Positions 50,786 to 60,180 of a DNA stretch of 63,235 nt are shown in pieces. A program made the position numbers and the translations under genes. Within the stretch, counting starts at the first letter, position 1. Each line of letters begins with the position of its first letter. The stretch spans positions 1-63,235 of the forward strand of contig JALHHH010000007.1 in NCBI GenBank assembly GCA_022837485.1, given 5' to 3'. The notes under the pieces are model-generated. The model was not told the DNA's origin. It ran no database searches and was given only the letters and a program-made list of their open reading frames with translations. The DNA comes from Bacteroidales bacterium (GTDB lineage: Bacteria; Bacteroidota; Bacteroidia; Bacteroidales; Lentimicrobiaceae).

Positions 50786-52699
50786 ATGATACGTTTCTGG
50801 ATTCTGTTACTGGGTATTCTGGTGCTTTGGTCTGATTTGCAGGCACAGAGTCGGAAAGAAAGCCGGGAGATGAAGTTCCATCGCAAGGCGGTAGATTATT
50901 ATAATGCTTCCGCCTTCGATGAAGCACTGGCTGAGGTGCAAAAAGCTCTGAAGATAAATCCGGAACACGTTGAATCGTGGTTTCTGGCAGGCGATATCCA
51001 TAATCTTCGGGGTGATGCGGATAAGGCGATGGAGAGTTATTCCCGGGCTATTAACCTCGATGCTGATTTCTTCCCTCCCGCATGGTATATTCTGGCAAAT
51101 CTTCAGTTCAACAATCGCCGGTATGCCGAAGCCATAGCCAGTTACCGGAACTATCTGCGCAACACGAATGTAAAACCTGCCGAACGCAGGCGTGCGGAGA
51201 AAAATACCGAAATTGCTGAGTTTCGCATTCACGCGATGGAGAATCCCGTTGCATTTGAACCTGTAAATCTGGGTCCTGTTGTGAATACTGCCGGATATGA
51301 ATTTGTCAATTACCTGAGTGCTGACGGCGAATACCTGTATTTTACCCGCAGAACGCCCTCCGGTCAGCGTCGCGATGAGGATTTTTACGTTTCCATCCGC
51401 GAAAGCGATACTAGCTGGCGAGCGGCAACAGAACTTGGACATCCGGTGAATACACCCGGGGATGAGGGTGCCATGTGTCTGTCGCCCGACGGACAACTGT
51501 TGTTTTTTGCTGCCTGCAACCGGCCGGGAGGTTACGGCAGCTGCGATATCTACATGTCGCGAAAATCCGGGGACCACTGGAGTGAGCCGGAAAACCTGGG
51601 TCCGGCCATCAATACCCAATACTGGGAATCCCAACCGGCCTTTTCGCCCGATGGCAGAACCCTCTATTTTGTAAGTAACCGCCCCGGAGGTTTCGGTGGC
51701 AGCGACATATGGATAAGTACGCTTCAGCCGGGAGGGTTGTGGTCGGAAGCTGTTGTTGCGCCGGAACGCATCAATACTTCCGAGGCGGAACGTAGTCCCT
51801 TTGTGCATCCCGACGGGCAAACTCTTTACTTTTCATCGAAAGGACATCCCGGTATGGGAGAGGGCGATATATTCTTCAGCCGTTTTGATCCCGATACAGG
51901 CTGGTCAGAGCCCCAAAATCTTGGTTATCCAGTAAATACCGGGGCAGATGAGGTAACGATGGTGGTCGATCATCAGGGCAAATATGCCTACATCTCTTCG
52001 GCAGCTGAAGGCGGATTCGGTCTGCAGGACATTTACCGCTTCCGCCTGCCCGATCACGCACGCCCTCTGCCGCTCACGTATATGAAAGGCGTTGTATACG
52101 ACAGCATCAGCGGGAAGAAACTCGGCGCCGACTTCGTGCTGAATGATCTGGAAACCGGCAGGGAAGTGGTTCGTTCGCGGTCGAATGCTGCAACGGGCGA
52201 ATTTCTGGTTTGTATCCCGGCAGGAAAAGCGTATGCGCTGGCCGTGGAGAGATCCGGTTATCTGTTTTATTCCGCTCATTTTATGGTTGAAGGTGAAGCC
52301 GGAATCAACAGGCCATTTCTGCGCGATGTTAAAATGAAGCCACTAATACTGGATGAAGTTTCCGTGCTGCATAACGTATTTTTTGAAACCGACAGTTCCC
52401 GTCTGCTTCCCGAATCGTTGACCGAACTTGAACGGCTATCGGCATTCCTAATGAAAAATCCCGGAGTATCGGTTGAGATCAGCGGACATACCGACAACAC
52501 CGGACCGCCGGAGCACAATCGTGTCCTCAGCGAGCGCAGAGCTGCTTCGGTATACGATTACCTGCTGAAAAAAGGCATCCCCTCGCGCCGGCTTGCCTAT
52601 AAAGGTTACGGCGCTGAACGACCCCTTTCCGGTAACGATACCCCTCAGGGACGGGCACTTAACCGCAGGACTGAATTCAGAATTTCAGGACTTGATTAG
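50786..52699 (+). CDS. TPR - PD40 propeller - CarboxypepD-like - OmpA protein (PorE-like architecture)
   Basis: 637 aa from ATG 50786 (an upstream TTG at 50777 is less likely). A signal peptide is followed by two to three TPRs (about 25-145: ALKINPEHVESWFLAGDIHNLRGD), then a beta-propeller of PD40 repeats (LSADGEYLYFTRR, LSPDGQLLFFA, FSPDGRTLYFVSNRPGG, VHPDGQTLYFSSKG), a carboxypeptidase-regulatory-like module (MKGVVYDSISGKKLGADFVL) and a C-terminal OmpA peptidoglycan-binding domain (ISGHTDNTG ... LSERRAASV). This is the domain order of PorE, a T9SS component of Porphyromonas, but paralogues with the same order are common. No lipobox is seen, unlike PorE. Orthology is therefore open. Confidence 0.85.
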   Translation: MIRFWILLLGILVLWSDLQAQSRKESREMKFHRKAVDYYNASAFDEALAEVQKALKINPEHVESWFLAGDIHNLRGDADKAMESYSRAINLDADFFPPAWYILANLQFNNRRYAEAIASYRNYLRNTNVKPAERRRAEKNTEIAEFRIHAMENPVAFEPVNLGPVVNTAGYEFVNYLSADGEYLYFTRRTPSGQRRDEDFYVSIRESDTSWRAATELGHPVNTPGDEGAMCLSPDGQLLFFAACNRPGGYGSCDIYMSRKSGDHWSEPENLGPAINTQYWESQPAFSPDGRTLYFVSNRPGGFGGSDIWISTLQPGGLWSEAVVAPERINTSEAERSPFVHPDGQTLYFSSKGHPGMGEGDIFFSRFDPDTGWSEPQNLGYPVNTGADEVTMVVDHQGKYAYISSAAEGGFGLQDIYRFRLPDHARPLPLTYMKGVVYDSISGKKLGADFVLNDLETGREVVRSRSNAATGEFLVCIPAGKAYALAVERSGYLFYSAHFMVEGEAGINRPFLRDVKMKPLILDEVSVLHNVFFETDSSRLLPESLTELERLSAFLMKNPGVSVEISGHTDNTGPPEHNRVLSERRAASVYDYLLKKGIPSRRLAYKGYGAERPLSGNDTPQGRALNRRTEFRISGLD

Positions 52700-52823
52700 T
52701 TTACAAAACTTGCATCATCCTGTGTTTGCTTTGGAAAACCTGATTGGACAATTCCAGTATGCACTGTAAAAGTATGTGTTGCAAAGAATAGGAAATCACC
52801 GCTCTTCATTCGCCGGACTGTAG

Positions 52824-52831
52824 TATTTTTG
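52824..52831 (+). promoter_or_regulatory. Predicted -7 box of the 881-aa secreted protein gene
   Basis: TATTTTTG matches TAnnTTTG and lies 23 bp before the start codon. No -33 TTG at the right spacing. Confidence 0.4.
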
Positions 52832-52854
52832 CAGCCCATACTTCACACGTTCTC

Positions 52855-55500
52855 ATGCTCCGTAACCTCGCCGTCTTACTGTTGTTTCTGCATATTTCCA
52901 CCCTGCTGGCCGGGCAGGAAATCTATTCCGCAGGCCGGGAAGGAAGCTGGAAGTTCAGCTACTTACCGCAATCGCCGAATCGTTACACAAACCAGATCAT
53001 CAATCAGATGGCTCTGGCAAACCGGAAAATACCTGAGAAAACATCGTTCTCCTTTCATTTTTCGTATCGAATAAGCCTTGCTTACGATCGCGACGCCGGT
53101 CTGAACATAACACTCCGCCTAACTCCAGCGGCAGCGACGGGCGATGTCAGGGTAAGTCATTTCGATGTTTCGGATATTCTTGTTCCGGGTAATGCTACTT
53201 TTTACTGTGCAGTGCAGCATCCTCTGGACGGGGAAAGATTTCGTTCCGCCGAATCTGTATTTTCGCTCGATACGCTGATCCGGGGCGCGTATGTTGCATC
53301 GATTCCGGATTCTCTCTGGCGCGAAGGCTCATCGATAGTGGTGGTTTTTACATCCTTTGGCTTTGATCAGCACTCCTATTCCAGAGCAGAACGGGAATTG
53401 TATTATATCCGCGATTACGAGGCTGCCGGTGCCCTGGCCGATACCCTCGATCAAAGATTGCGCAAAGCCAGGACTTCCCGTCATGAAATTCCTGAGGCGT
53501 TTGCCCTTGCTGTAACGTCGCGGAAAATGTTGAACCTCCTGGGCGAGGCCTCCCGCTGGCGTTCAGCCATCGTTCCGGGAAGCGATCCGCTAAACCTTGC
53601 CCGCCGCCGCGATATTGCGGAGTATAAAACAAATGAACTGCTGACCTATCTCCTGGACAAAGGGATTAATCCGTCATTGACAGGTAACGGATACAAGAGA
53701 ACGGCAGAAGCATTCGGCGATGCCATACGCGATGCCCTGAGCCTTTCTCAAAAAGTAGATTACTACAGCAGCCCCTTTTTCTACCGACTTTATTCCAATA
53801 GTATTTCGGCTGCGGAAATGGCCTCGATGAAAAAGTACGTGGATGGTTTTATGCGCAAAGAGGGTTTTGCAGACTGGGACGTTTCCCTTTTATCGCGCGA
53901 GATAAGCGGTGAGTATTTAAAGCTGGCCGGTGAACTGATGGCTGCCGACCGCTACGTGGAAGCCATAGATTTGCTGGTAGCTGCCGGTCGCTTTGCGGGT
54001 GCAAATCCTTTTTCCATGGTCCCGGATATACTGCCAAAGCGCCTGATTGAAGCCCGCAACGGTCTTACATCTTCCTACGTAAGGGTTGTTAAGAAGGCAC
54101 TGAAAAACAACCTAACGGTAATTGCGGAGAACTATCTCGCCGAAGCCGGTCAATATGCAGGAAAGTACGGCATTGCAGGTATGGACGACAACGGGCTCCC
54201 TGCCCTGTACCAGGAAGTGGTTGATTTGCATGTGGGAAATGCAATAGCTTCGCTTTCTAAAAATAATTACAGGTCTGCATTGGGTAGTCTTGAAAAGGCA
54301 TGGTCGCTCGCGCTTCAATATCCGGGGATAAAAACCGGTCATGCGTATTCATCGGCATTGCAGCGAGCCGCCGGAGGTGTCTTTAAACAATCCCTGACGC
54401 AGGTGGAGGGCCATCTTAAAAACAGGGATTTCCGCCTTGCAGAACCTGCACTCGATCGGGCCCTGGCATTCGCATCGCAGTATGAGAACTTTCAGCCAGA
54501 CCTTACAGCAGTCGACAGTCTGCGTAAGCAGATTGCCGGATTGAAATACCAGGATCTCCTGGAACAGGCCCGTCTGGAAAAACTTAACCATAACAGGATT
54601 AAGGCTGTGGAAATCCTTCAGGAGGCCGCCTTGCTCGAACGTACCGCCAGCCTTGAAACTTCCGTCCTTTTTGATACTCTGGTATCGGTTTGTGCTCTGC
54701 CCGTTATCAACGATCTTTACTCTCAGGGCAGACTCAAGCTCTGGGCAGGAGAGCCTCTTGAAGCTATTCAGCTGTCGGATAGTGCATACCTTATTTCATA
54801 CAACCTCGGTATCAGCCATCTGACTTCACTAAGGGAACAGCGAAGAAATCTGGATCTTATGGCCGATGAAATGCTGTGCAGCAGGGTAAAGGGTGAACTG
54901 GAATCGATGATTGAACGCGTAGATGCCCTCTTTGCAGCCAACCAGTACAGTCAGGCCTCGGCTCTGGTGATGCAAACCCGTGAACTGATCTACAGCAGGT
55001 CATACTGCGGACTAACTACAAGGGAACTAAACCGGGTGCTGGATGCATACCGGATTCCCGTTCGGTGGAACGACCTGCATGCCCGCGCACTCGGACTGAT
55101 AGCTTCCGGAGATTACACCGAAGGCATTGCGCTGCTGCAGGAATCAGAAGCCCTGTTTTCGCATTACCGCCTCGATACGCTGGGCCTTGCCGGATCCGGA
55201 CTCTTTGAGATAGCATACGAATCGGGGAACGCTTCTCTTCTTACTTATGCTTCCGGTTATTATATCGCACGTCAGAAACCCGATCATGCTCTTGCCTTAC
55301 TCGAAAAACTGAGGCTGTCGGGTGCCGGTGAAACTGAAACATCCGGATTGCAGGAAAGCCTGGCCCGCGAACTTGCTGCACGCGACCTCAGAGAAGCCGG
55401 AAGCATTAACGTAAAAGATATGATCCGTATCTATACGGGGAATTCCAAATGGTACCGCCGCTTTTCGGATGTGTATCGCTTTCATGCTGCCCAACCCTGA
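52855..55500 (+). CDS. Large secreted protein of unknown function
   Basis: 881 aa, not recognised. Signal peptide MLRNLAVLLLFLHISTLLAGQ. After a ~170-residue beta-rich N-terminal region (FHFSYRISLAYD, ITLRLTPAA) the remaining ~700 residues are strongly helical and Ala/Leu-rich, with TPR-like pairs (YVEAIDLLVAAGRFAG; NYRSALGSLEKAWSLALQYPG; RIKAVEILQEAALLE; DYTEGIALLQESEALF). It resembles an extended helical-repeat scaffold, probably periplasmic, with no sorting domain. It follows the PorE-like gene by 155 bp on the same strand, so a shared role at the outer membrane is possible. Confidence 0.7.
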   Translation: MLRNLAVLLLFLHISTLLAGQEIYSAGREGSWKFSYLPQSPNRYTNQIINQMALANRKIPEKTSFSFHFSYRISLAYDRDAGLNITLRLTPAAATGDVRVSHFDVSDILVPGNATFYCAVQHPLDGERFRSAESVFSLDTLIRGAYVASIPDSLWREGSSIVVVFTSFGFDQHSYSRAERELYYIRDYEAAGALADTLDQRLRKARTSRHEIPEAFALAVTSRKMLNLLGEASRWRSAIVPGSDPLNLARRRDIAEYKTNELLTYLLDKGINPSLTGNGYKRTAEAFGDAIRDALSLSQKVDYYSSPFFYRLYSNSISAAEMASMKKYVDGFMRKEGFADWDVSLLSREISGEYLKLAGELMAADRYVEAIDLLVAAGRFAGANPFSMVPDILPKRLIEARNGLTSSYVRVVKKALKNNLTVIAENYLAEAGQYAGKYGIAGMDDNGLPALYQEVVDLHVGNAIASLSKNNYRSALGSLEKAWSLALQYPGIKTGHAYSSALQRAAGGVFKQSLTQVEGHLKNRDFRLAEPALDRALAFASQYENFQPDLTAVDSLRKQIAGLKYQDLLEQARLEKLNHNRIKAVEILQEAALLERTASLETSVLFDTLVSVCALPVINDLYSQGRLKLWAGEPLEAIQLSDSAYLISYNLGISHLTSLREQRRNLDLMADEMLCSRVKGELESMIERVDALFAANQYSQASALVMQTRELIYSRSYCGLTTRELNRVLDAYRIPVRWNDLHARALGLIASGDYTEGIALLQESEALFSHYRLDTLGLAGSGLFEIAYESGNASLLTYASGYYIARQKPDHALALLEKLRLSGAGETETSGLQESLARELAARDLREAGSINVKDMIRIYTGNSKWYRRFSDVYRFHAAQP

Positions 55501-55580
55501 AGCCGGCCGGGGTAATCAAATTTCTTTGGTTCCGAGGATTATTTATTCGGTACTCTATATTTTATTATAAATCAATGATA

Positions 55581-55588
55581 TATATTTG
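55581..55588 (+). promoter_or_regulatory. Predicted -7 box of pepE
   Basis: TATATTTG matches TAnnTTTG in a very AT-rich 226-bp gap. The leader would be about 130 nt. Confidence 0.4.
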
Positions 55589-55725
55589 AACGAAGTGCCC
55601 TGGAGGGGATTCGTCGCCTTCTTATTTTGACTCCGGGTTTGCGCAATCAAATTAAAACTTGTAGGTTTGAATCCGGAAAGCGATTTTTACAATTATAAAA
55701 CTGCTAAAATTTAACATGTACAGAT

Positions 55726-56439
55726 ATGAAACTTCTTTTAATCAGTAACTCCACGAATCCGGGCGAAGAATACCTGGGCTGGCCAAGGCAGGATATTTCA
55801 AACTTCCTGAAAAATACAGGCGTAAAACGAATTCTTTTTATTCCTTTTGCCGGTGTCACGCTAACATGGGATAACTATGAGGCAAGGGTAAAGGCAGTTT
55901 TCAGTACCCTTGGCTTTGATCTCTATTCCATTCATCGCGAAAGCGACCCCATCCGTGCCGTTGTTGAAGCAGAAGCCATTGCAGTAGGAGGGGGGAATAC
56001 TTTTAACCTGGTACGGGAACTGCAACGTACCGGTCTGATGCAGGCAATCAGGGAGCGTGTTCTGGCAGGTGTACCCTATATGGGATGGAGTGCCGGGTCA
56101 AACGTTGCCTGTCCTACGCTTCGTACCACCAACGATATGCCCATCGTTGAACCGGACAGCTTCAACTGCATGAATCTGGTTCCTTTTCAAATTAATCCGC
56201 ATTACCTGGATGCTCATCCCGAAGGACACGGTGGAGAAACGCGCGAACAACGGATTGAAGAGTTTATCACCGCCAATCCCGGTGTTTATGTGGCAGGACT
56301 CAGAGAAGCGACTTCCCTGCAATTCGTCGATGGGAATCTCAGCCTAATTGGAAAACACCCGATGCGTGTTTTCCGCTATGGAACCGTACCCCGGGAAGTG
56401 GAACCCGGGTCTTCGGTCGATTTTCTTATGATTGAATAA
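55726..56439 (+). CDS. pepE: Dipeptidase E (alpha-aspartyl dipeptidase)
   Basis: 237 aa, family S51. Cleaves N-terminal aspartyl dipeptides in the cytoplasm. Catalytic residues match E. coli PepE at a constant offset of +2: S122 (GWSAGSNVA), D137 and H159 (QINPHYLDAH). The N-terminal half has VGGGNTFNLVRELQRTGL, typical of the family. Monocistronic, with its own promoter and a terminator. Confidence 0.94.
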   Translation: MKLLLISNSTNPGEEYLGWPRQDISNFLKNTGVKRILFIPFAGVTLTWDNYEARVKAVFSTLGFDLYSIHRESDPIRAVVEAEAIAVGGGNTFNLVRELQRTGLMQAIRERVLAGVPYMGWSAGSNVACPTLRTTNDMPIVEPDSFNCMNLVPFQINPHYLDAHPEGHGGETREQRIEEFITANPGVYVAGLREATSLQFVDGNLSLIGKHPMRVFRYGTVPREVEPGSSVDFLMIE

Positions 56440-56506
56440 TACCGGATATTACTGACCTCGCCGTCATAATAGTGGCGGTAAGTCCGGTGTCTGTGTAAAA
56501 GCTTAC

Positions 56507-56546
56507 AAAAGGCTGTCATCATTTTCCCGTGAGTCAGCCTTTTTTT
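56507..56546 (+). terminator. Intrinsic terminator after pepE
   Basis: A 9-bp stem AAAAGGCTG (56507-56515) pairs with 56535-56543 across a 19-nt loop; the T-run extends to 56546. Confidence 0.75.
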
Positions 56547-56667
56547 ATTCTCCCGTCCATGGCAATGGGTTGTAAAGCATTATCATAATCCATCCTGTGT
56601 ATTTATACTGTTGGTTGATTATCCCTTTAATGATATTAAGCCATTTGTTACGGATTTTAACCGAAGG

Positions 56668-56796
56668 GAATCAATTTTATTCACACGTTTACGTCTCATA
56701 ACTGCCATTCAGTATTTAACAATCCATAAAATAAACCTTTATGAAAACAGCTATCAAATGACTACGACTATTTCTTAGGCTTTCTGTTTTAAGCCT
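56668..56796 (+). repeat. Degenerate copy of the sod leader with hexapeptide ORF and hairpin
   Basis: Bases 56668-56740 align with the sod promoter/leader at 56901-56973 almost without gaps. They share ATAACTGCC (56698 and 56930) and CCATAAAA, and the distance from ATAACTGCC to the ATG is 43 versus 44 nt. Here the -7 box is degraded (TACGTCTC). The ATG at 56741 opens a six-codon frame, MKTAIK then TGA. A 6-bp hairpin AGGCTT/AAGCCT (56777-56782 with 56791-56796) follows. Either a decayed duplication or a leader-peptide element. Confidence 0.45.
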
Positions 56797-56917
56797 GTTG
56801 TCCGATTGTTATGTGAGAACTTTTTGAAATGATATCTGAGTGGCACCTTTGTTGAAGTCGCTAGTTTTTTTAACCCTAGTTTCCGTTTTTAAATACATTC
56901 GATCCAATTAATTTACC

Positions 56918-56925
56918 TATTTTTG
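56918..56925 (+). promoter_or_regulatory. Predicted -7 box of sod
   Basis: TATTTTTG matches TAnnTTTG. The leader would be about 42 nt and begins with the ATAACTGCC segment shared with the upstream degenerate copy. Confidence 0.5.
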
Positions 56926-56973
56926 TTTTATAACTGCCGGCAATCTTTAAACAAACCATAAAAATTTATCCTT

Positions 56974-57549
56974 ATGAAATTTGAATTACCTCCACTTCCG
57001 TATGCGCCGGAAGCCCTTGAACCGGTTATCAGTACGCAAACCATTAGTTTTCATTATGGTAAACACCATCAGGCCTACGTCAATAATTTGAACAACCTGA
57101 TCACGGGCACACGCTTTGAGAATGCATCCCTCGAAGAAATTGTAATGCAGTCGGAAGGCGCCATTTTTAACAATGGAGCCCAGGTGTGGAACCACACATT
57201 TTATTGGGAAGGCCTTGGCGGGAAAGGCGGATCTCCCGAAGGGAAGCTGCTGAAAAAAATCAACGACGCCTTTGGTACTTTCGAAAATTTTAAAGAAGTG
57301 TTTGCCGATGCCGCTGTAAAGCTTTTTGGATCAGGCTGGGCCTGGCTTGTTGAGGATGCCGAAGGAATACTGAAAATCGTTCAGACCTCCAACGCAGGAA
57401 ATCCCATGCGCGACGGACTGAAACCCCTCTTTACCTGCGATGTGTGGGAACATGCCTATTACCTCGATTTCCAGAATCGCCGCCCCGATTACGTGAAGTC
57501 GTTCTGGGATATCGTTAACTGGGATAAAGTAGGAGAAAGGCTTGGATAA
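56974..57549 (+). CDS. sodB: Superoxide dismutase, Fe/Mn family
   Basis: 191 aa, normal length. Dismutates superoxide in the cytoplasm. Metal ligands are H27 (SFHYGKHHQAYV), H74 (NNGAQVWNHTFYW), D156 and H160 (CDVWEHAYYLDF). The residue Q70 before the second ligand (NNGAQVWNH) is the position usually seen in iron-type enzymes, so iron or cambialistic use is more likely than strict manganese. The symbol is chosen on that basis. Confidence 0.95.
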   Translation: MKFELPPLPYAPEALEPVISTQTISFHYGKHHQAYVNNLNNLITGTRFENASLEEIVMQSEGAIFNNGAQVWNHTFYWEGLGGKGGSPEGKLLKKINDAFGTFENFKEVFADAAVKLFGSGWAWLVEDAEGILKIVQTSNAGNPMRDGLKPLFTCDVWEHAYYLDFQNRRPDYVKSFWDIVNWDKVGERLG

Positions 57550-57589
57550 CGGTCCTGTCCTTTCCTCTGACCACTCAGACACAGAGTTT

Positions 57590-57625
57590 AAGGGATTTCC
57601 GGTTAACGGGAGTCCCTTTATTTAT
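57590..57625 (+). terminator. Probable terminator after sod
   Basis: AAGGGA (57590-57595) pairs with TCCCTT (57613-57618), and an inner TTCC/GGGA pairing extends the stem. TTTATTTATT-like sequence follows. It lies in the convergent gap with the copper chaperone-like gene. Confidence 0.55.
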
Positions 57626-57646
57626 TCTTTCCGAACCTGCTTCCAA

Positions 57647-57856
57647 TCAGCTCCAGGCTTTGTATCCCGATTTTTCAAGCGCTGCCGTGATTTCTGACTC
57701 AACCGCTTCTCCATCTACTTCCGCACTCAGGGTGCGGTCGGGACTGCTCAGGTCCACTTCCCAGGATTTGAGGCCTTCAATGGCATCCAGCGCCGGTTTT
57801 ACCGCTGCTATACATCCGTTACACTTTAAATTTGTCTTGACCAGGATGGTTTTCAT
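57647..57856 (-). CDS. Heavy-metal-associated domain protein, CopZ-like copper chaperone
   Basis: 69 aa comprising a single HMA ferredoxin-like fold. The metal site is C-N-G-C at residues 12-15 (NLKCNGCIAAVKPALD); it lacks the Met before the first Cys of typical CopZ (GMxCxxC). The acidic surface EVDLSSPDRTLSAEVDGEAVESEI is compatible with docking to a P-type ATPase. It lies 52 bp downstream of copA on the same strand and is probably co-transcribed, delivering Cu(I) to it. Confidence 0.85.
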   Translation of the reverse strand: MKTILVKTNLKCNGCIAAVKPALDAIEGLKSWEVDLSSPDRTLSAEVDGEAVESEITAALEKSGYKAWS

Positions 57857-57908
57857 GATAAATCGTTTTCCTTTTTTAACAAAATAACCCGGCTGCAGTT
57901 CATTGCAT

Positions 57909-60134
57909 TCAGGATAATTTCACCGAACGGAGTCTCAGACTGTTCAGTACTACCGATACCGAGCTGAAAGCCATGGCTGCACTAGCAATCATGGGATTGA
58001 GCAGGAGTTCCGTAAAGGGGAACAGCAGGCCTGCCGCGACCGGAATTGCCAGTACGTTGTACCCGAATGCCCACCATAGGTTTTGTTTAATTATTCTGTC
58101 GCTTTTGGCCGACAAAATAATCGCTTCCGTTACCTGCATCAGCCGGTGCCCTGTCAGGGTTATGGATGCCGCTTCCCTGCTTGCGTCGGTTCCTCCTCCC
58201 ATCGCTATGCCTGCATCGGCCCTGGCAAGGGCTATCGTGTCGTTGATGCCGTCACCTGCCACAGCAACAAGATGTCCGTCTTCTTTCAGCCGACTTACAT
58301 ATTCCGCCTTGTCTTCCGGCGAAGCACCGGCAACGTAGTGCTTAATCCCTGTTTTTGCCGCAACTCTGGCAGCACTGGATTCGTGATCTCCGGTAAGCAT
58401 ATGAATGCTGATTCCCCGGTCGTGCAGGGCTTGAACCGCTTGCACGGCATCCTCCCTCAGCGGGTCGGTCAGTATCGCTATTGCCTTAATTTTTCCGTTT
58501 CCGGCAAGCACAACCAGGGAGCTGCCGTCGGCTTCCGCCTGCTTTATAACCCCTACTTCTTCAGGTTGCGGATCTGCACCCGAACTTCTTATGAATTCCG
58601 GACTGCCGGCAACCCAGTCGGTGCCCTCGCAATTTGCCGTGATTCCCTTTCCGGGGATGTTGCTGAAATTAGTCACCTCAGGCAGTTTCAAACCCTCAGC
58701 TGTCAGGGATTTTGACACAGCAGCAGAAAGCGGGTGATCCGAATATCCGGCAACGGAAGCAAAGATGTGCCGGATGCGCTCCGGATCTTCTCCTGACGCA
58801 ATATGCACCTTCATCACGGACGGACGTCCTTTGGTCAGGGTTCCGGTTTTATCAATCACGAGGGTGTCAATTCTCCCGGCAGTCTCTATAGCTGCAGCTT
58901 CCCGGAATAAAATCCCGGCCGAGGCTCCGCGCCCGATGGCAGCGATGAGAGCCGTTGGCGTGGCAAGCCCGAGCGCACAGGGACAGGCAATTATCAGAAC
59001 ACTGATGGAAGTGACGATGGCATGCGCGAGCGTATGAGCTGGAATTATCCATGCCCAGGCAGCAAACGTAAGTATACTCAGCAGGATTACCACCGGCACA
59101 AAGACAGCGGATATGCGATCGACCAGCTGCTGAACCGGTGGTTTGGAATTCTGAGCTTCGTTCACCATACGGATAATTCCGGCCAGGGCAGTGTCTTTGC
59201 CAGATTTCAGCGTACGGATTTCCAGGGCGCCGTTGGTGTTCAGGGTGCCGGCCAGTACCGGGTCACCCTCGCCTTTGAATACCGGAACCGGCTCACCGCT
59301 CATCATGCTCTCTTCAATCCAGGAGTTGCCGGAAGTTATAATTCCGTCGACGGGAACAACGCTACCGGGACGAACCAGAACCGTGTCTCCGGGCATCAGC
59401 ATGGCCACCGGAACTTCCCGACGGCTGCCGCCGGCTATGCGCAGGGCGGTGGCCGGACTCAGATCCATAAGGCTGCGGATGGCAGCGGATGCCTTGCTGC
59501 GACTTCGCTCTTCCAGGTAACGTCCCAACAAAATCAGGGTAATAATTACTACTGCCGATTCGTAATATACATAACCGGTAATTCCGCTGCCCGTCATCAG
59601 TTCCGGAGCCACGGTGTTAATCACACTCAGCACAAAAGCCGCCCCGGTTCCAAGAGCTACCAGTGTATCCATATTGGTTTTTAAATGTTTTGCCAGTCTG
59701 AATGCACTAAGGTAGAATCCTGCCCCGGAATAAAATATCACAGGCAAGCTTAGCCCCAGCAACAGCCATTGCAGGGCCGCACCCGGATGATGCCATATCA
59801 TGGAAAGAACGAAAACAGGAGTGGAGAACACGGCCGCCGATATAAGCCGCTGTTTCAGCACCCGCCTGCGGGCCTCTTCCAGCCCTGCAAACGCATCTTC
59901 ACCCCCCTCTTCTTCAGCTACAAGGTCGTACCCAATCTGTTTTAGTGCCGTTTGCATGTCGTGCAAACCAATCTGCATAGGATTGAACCTGACCCTGACG
60001 CTCGCTGTGGCATAATTTACTTCTGCCTGAAGAATGCCATCCTGCGATTTCAGCATGCTCTCTACGCTTGAGGCACAGGCGGCACAGCTCATTCCACTTA
60101 CCGGTAAAGTCAGTTCTGTGATGTAGTTGCTCAT
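57909..60134 (-). CDS. copA: Copper-exporting P1B-type ATPase
   Basis: 741 aa. Pumps Cu(I) out of the cytoplasm. The N-terminal HMA domain has GMSCAAC (C17, C20). The A domain has SGEP at 279-282 in place of the commoner TGE. The ion-binding CPC is C384-P-C386 in IACPCALGLATP. Phosphorylated D428 is in DKTGTLTKG, the nucleotide-binding HP motif is in YSDHPLSAAV, and GDGIND follows. Cu(I) signature residues YN (AFGYNVLAIPVAAG) and M-x-x-SS (MAFSSVSVVLNSLRL) lie in the last two helices. First gene of the copA-chaperone pair. Confidence 0.96.
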   Translation of the reverse strand: MSNYITELTLPVSGMSCAACASSVESMLKSQDGILQAEVNYATASVRVRFNPMQIGLHDMQTALKQIGYDLVAEEEGGEDAFAGLEEARRRVLKQRLISAAVFSTPVFVLSMIWHHPGAALQWLLLGLSLPVIFYSGAGFYLSAFRLAKHLKTNMDTLVALGTGAAFVLSVINTVAPELMTGSGITGYVYYESAVVIITLILLGRYLEERSRSKASAAIRSLMDLSPATALRIAGGSRREVPVAMLMPGDTVLVRPGSVVPVDGIITSGNSWIEESMMSGEPVPVFKGEGDPVLAGTLNTNGALEIRTLKSGKDTALAGIIRMVNEAQNSKPPVQQLVDRISAVFVPVVILLSILTFAAWAWIIPAHTLAHAIVTSISVLIIACPCALGLATPTALIAAIGRGASAGILFREAAAIETAGRIDTLVIDKTGTLTKGRPSVMKVHIASGEDPERIRHIFASVAGYSDHPLSAAVSKSLTAEGLKLPEVTNFSNIPGKGITANCEGTDWVAGSPEFIRSSGADPQPEEVGVIKQAEADGSSLVVLAGNGKIKAIAILTDPLREDAVQAVQALHDRGISIHMLTGDHESSAARVAAKTGIKHYVAGASPEDKAEYVSRLKEDGHLVAVAGDGINDTIALARADAGIAMGGGTDASREAASITLTGHRLMQVTEAIILSAKSDRIIKQNLWWAFGYNVLAIPVAAGLLFPFTELLLNPMIASAAMAFSSVSVVLNSLRLRSVKLS

Positions 60135-60180
60135 GGAGATTCAATAGTTTATACCATTAAACAGGTACACCAGCCTAAAT

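Larger units (their letters stand above)
56440..56973. other. 534-bp non-coding region between pepE and sod
   Basis: Contains the pepE terminator (56507-56546), a degenerate duplicate of the sod promoter/leader (56668-56740) followed by a six-codon ORF (56741-56761) and a short hairpin (56777-56796), and the true sod promoter (56918-56925). No protein gene of ordinary size is supported. Confidence 0.7.

Noticed and set aside
59022..59684. 220-codon plus-strand frame antisense to copA
   Set aside because: copA is fully conserved through this region on the minus strand; the antisense frame has low-complexity, unconserved composition.
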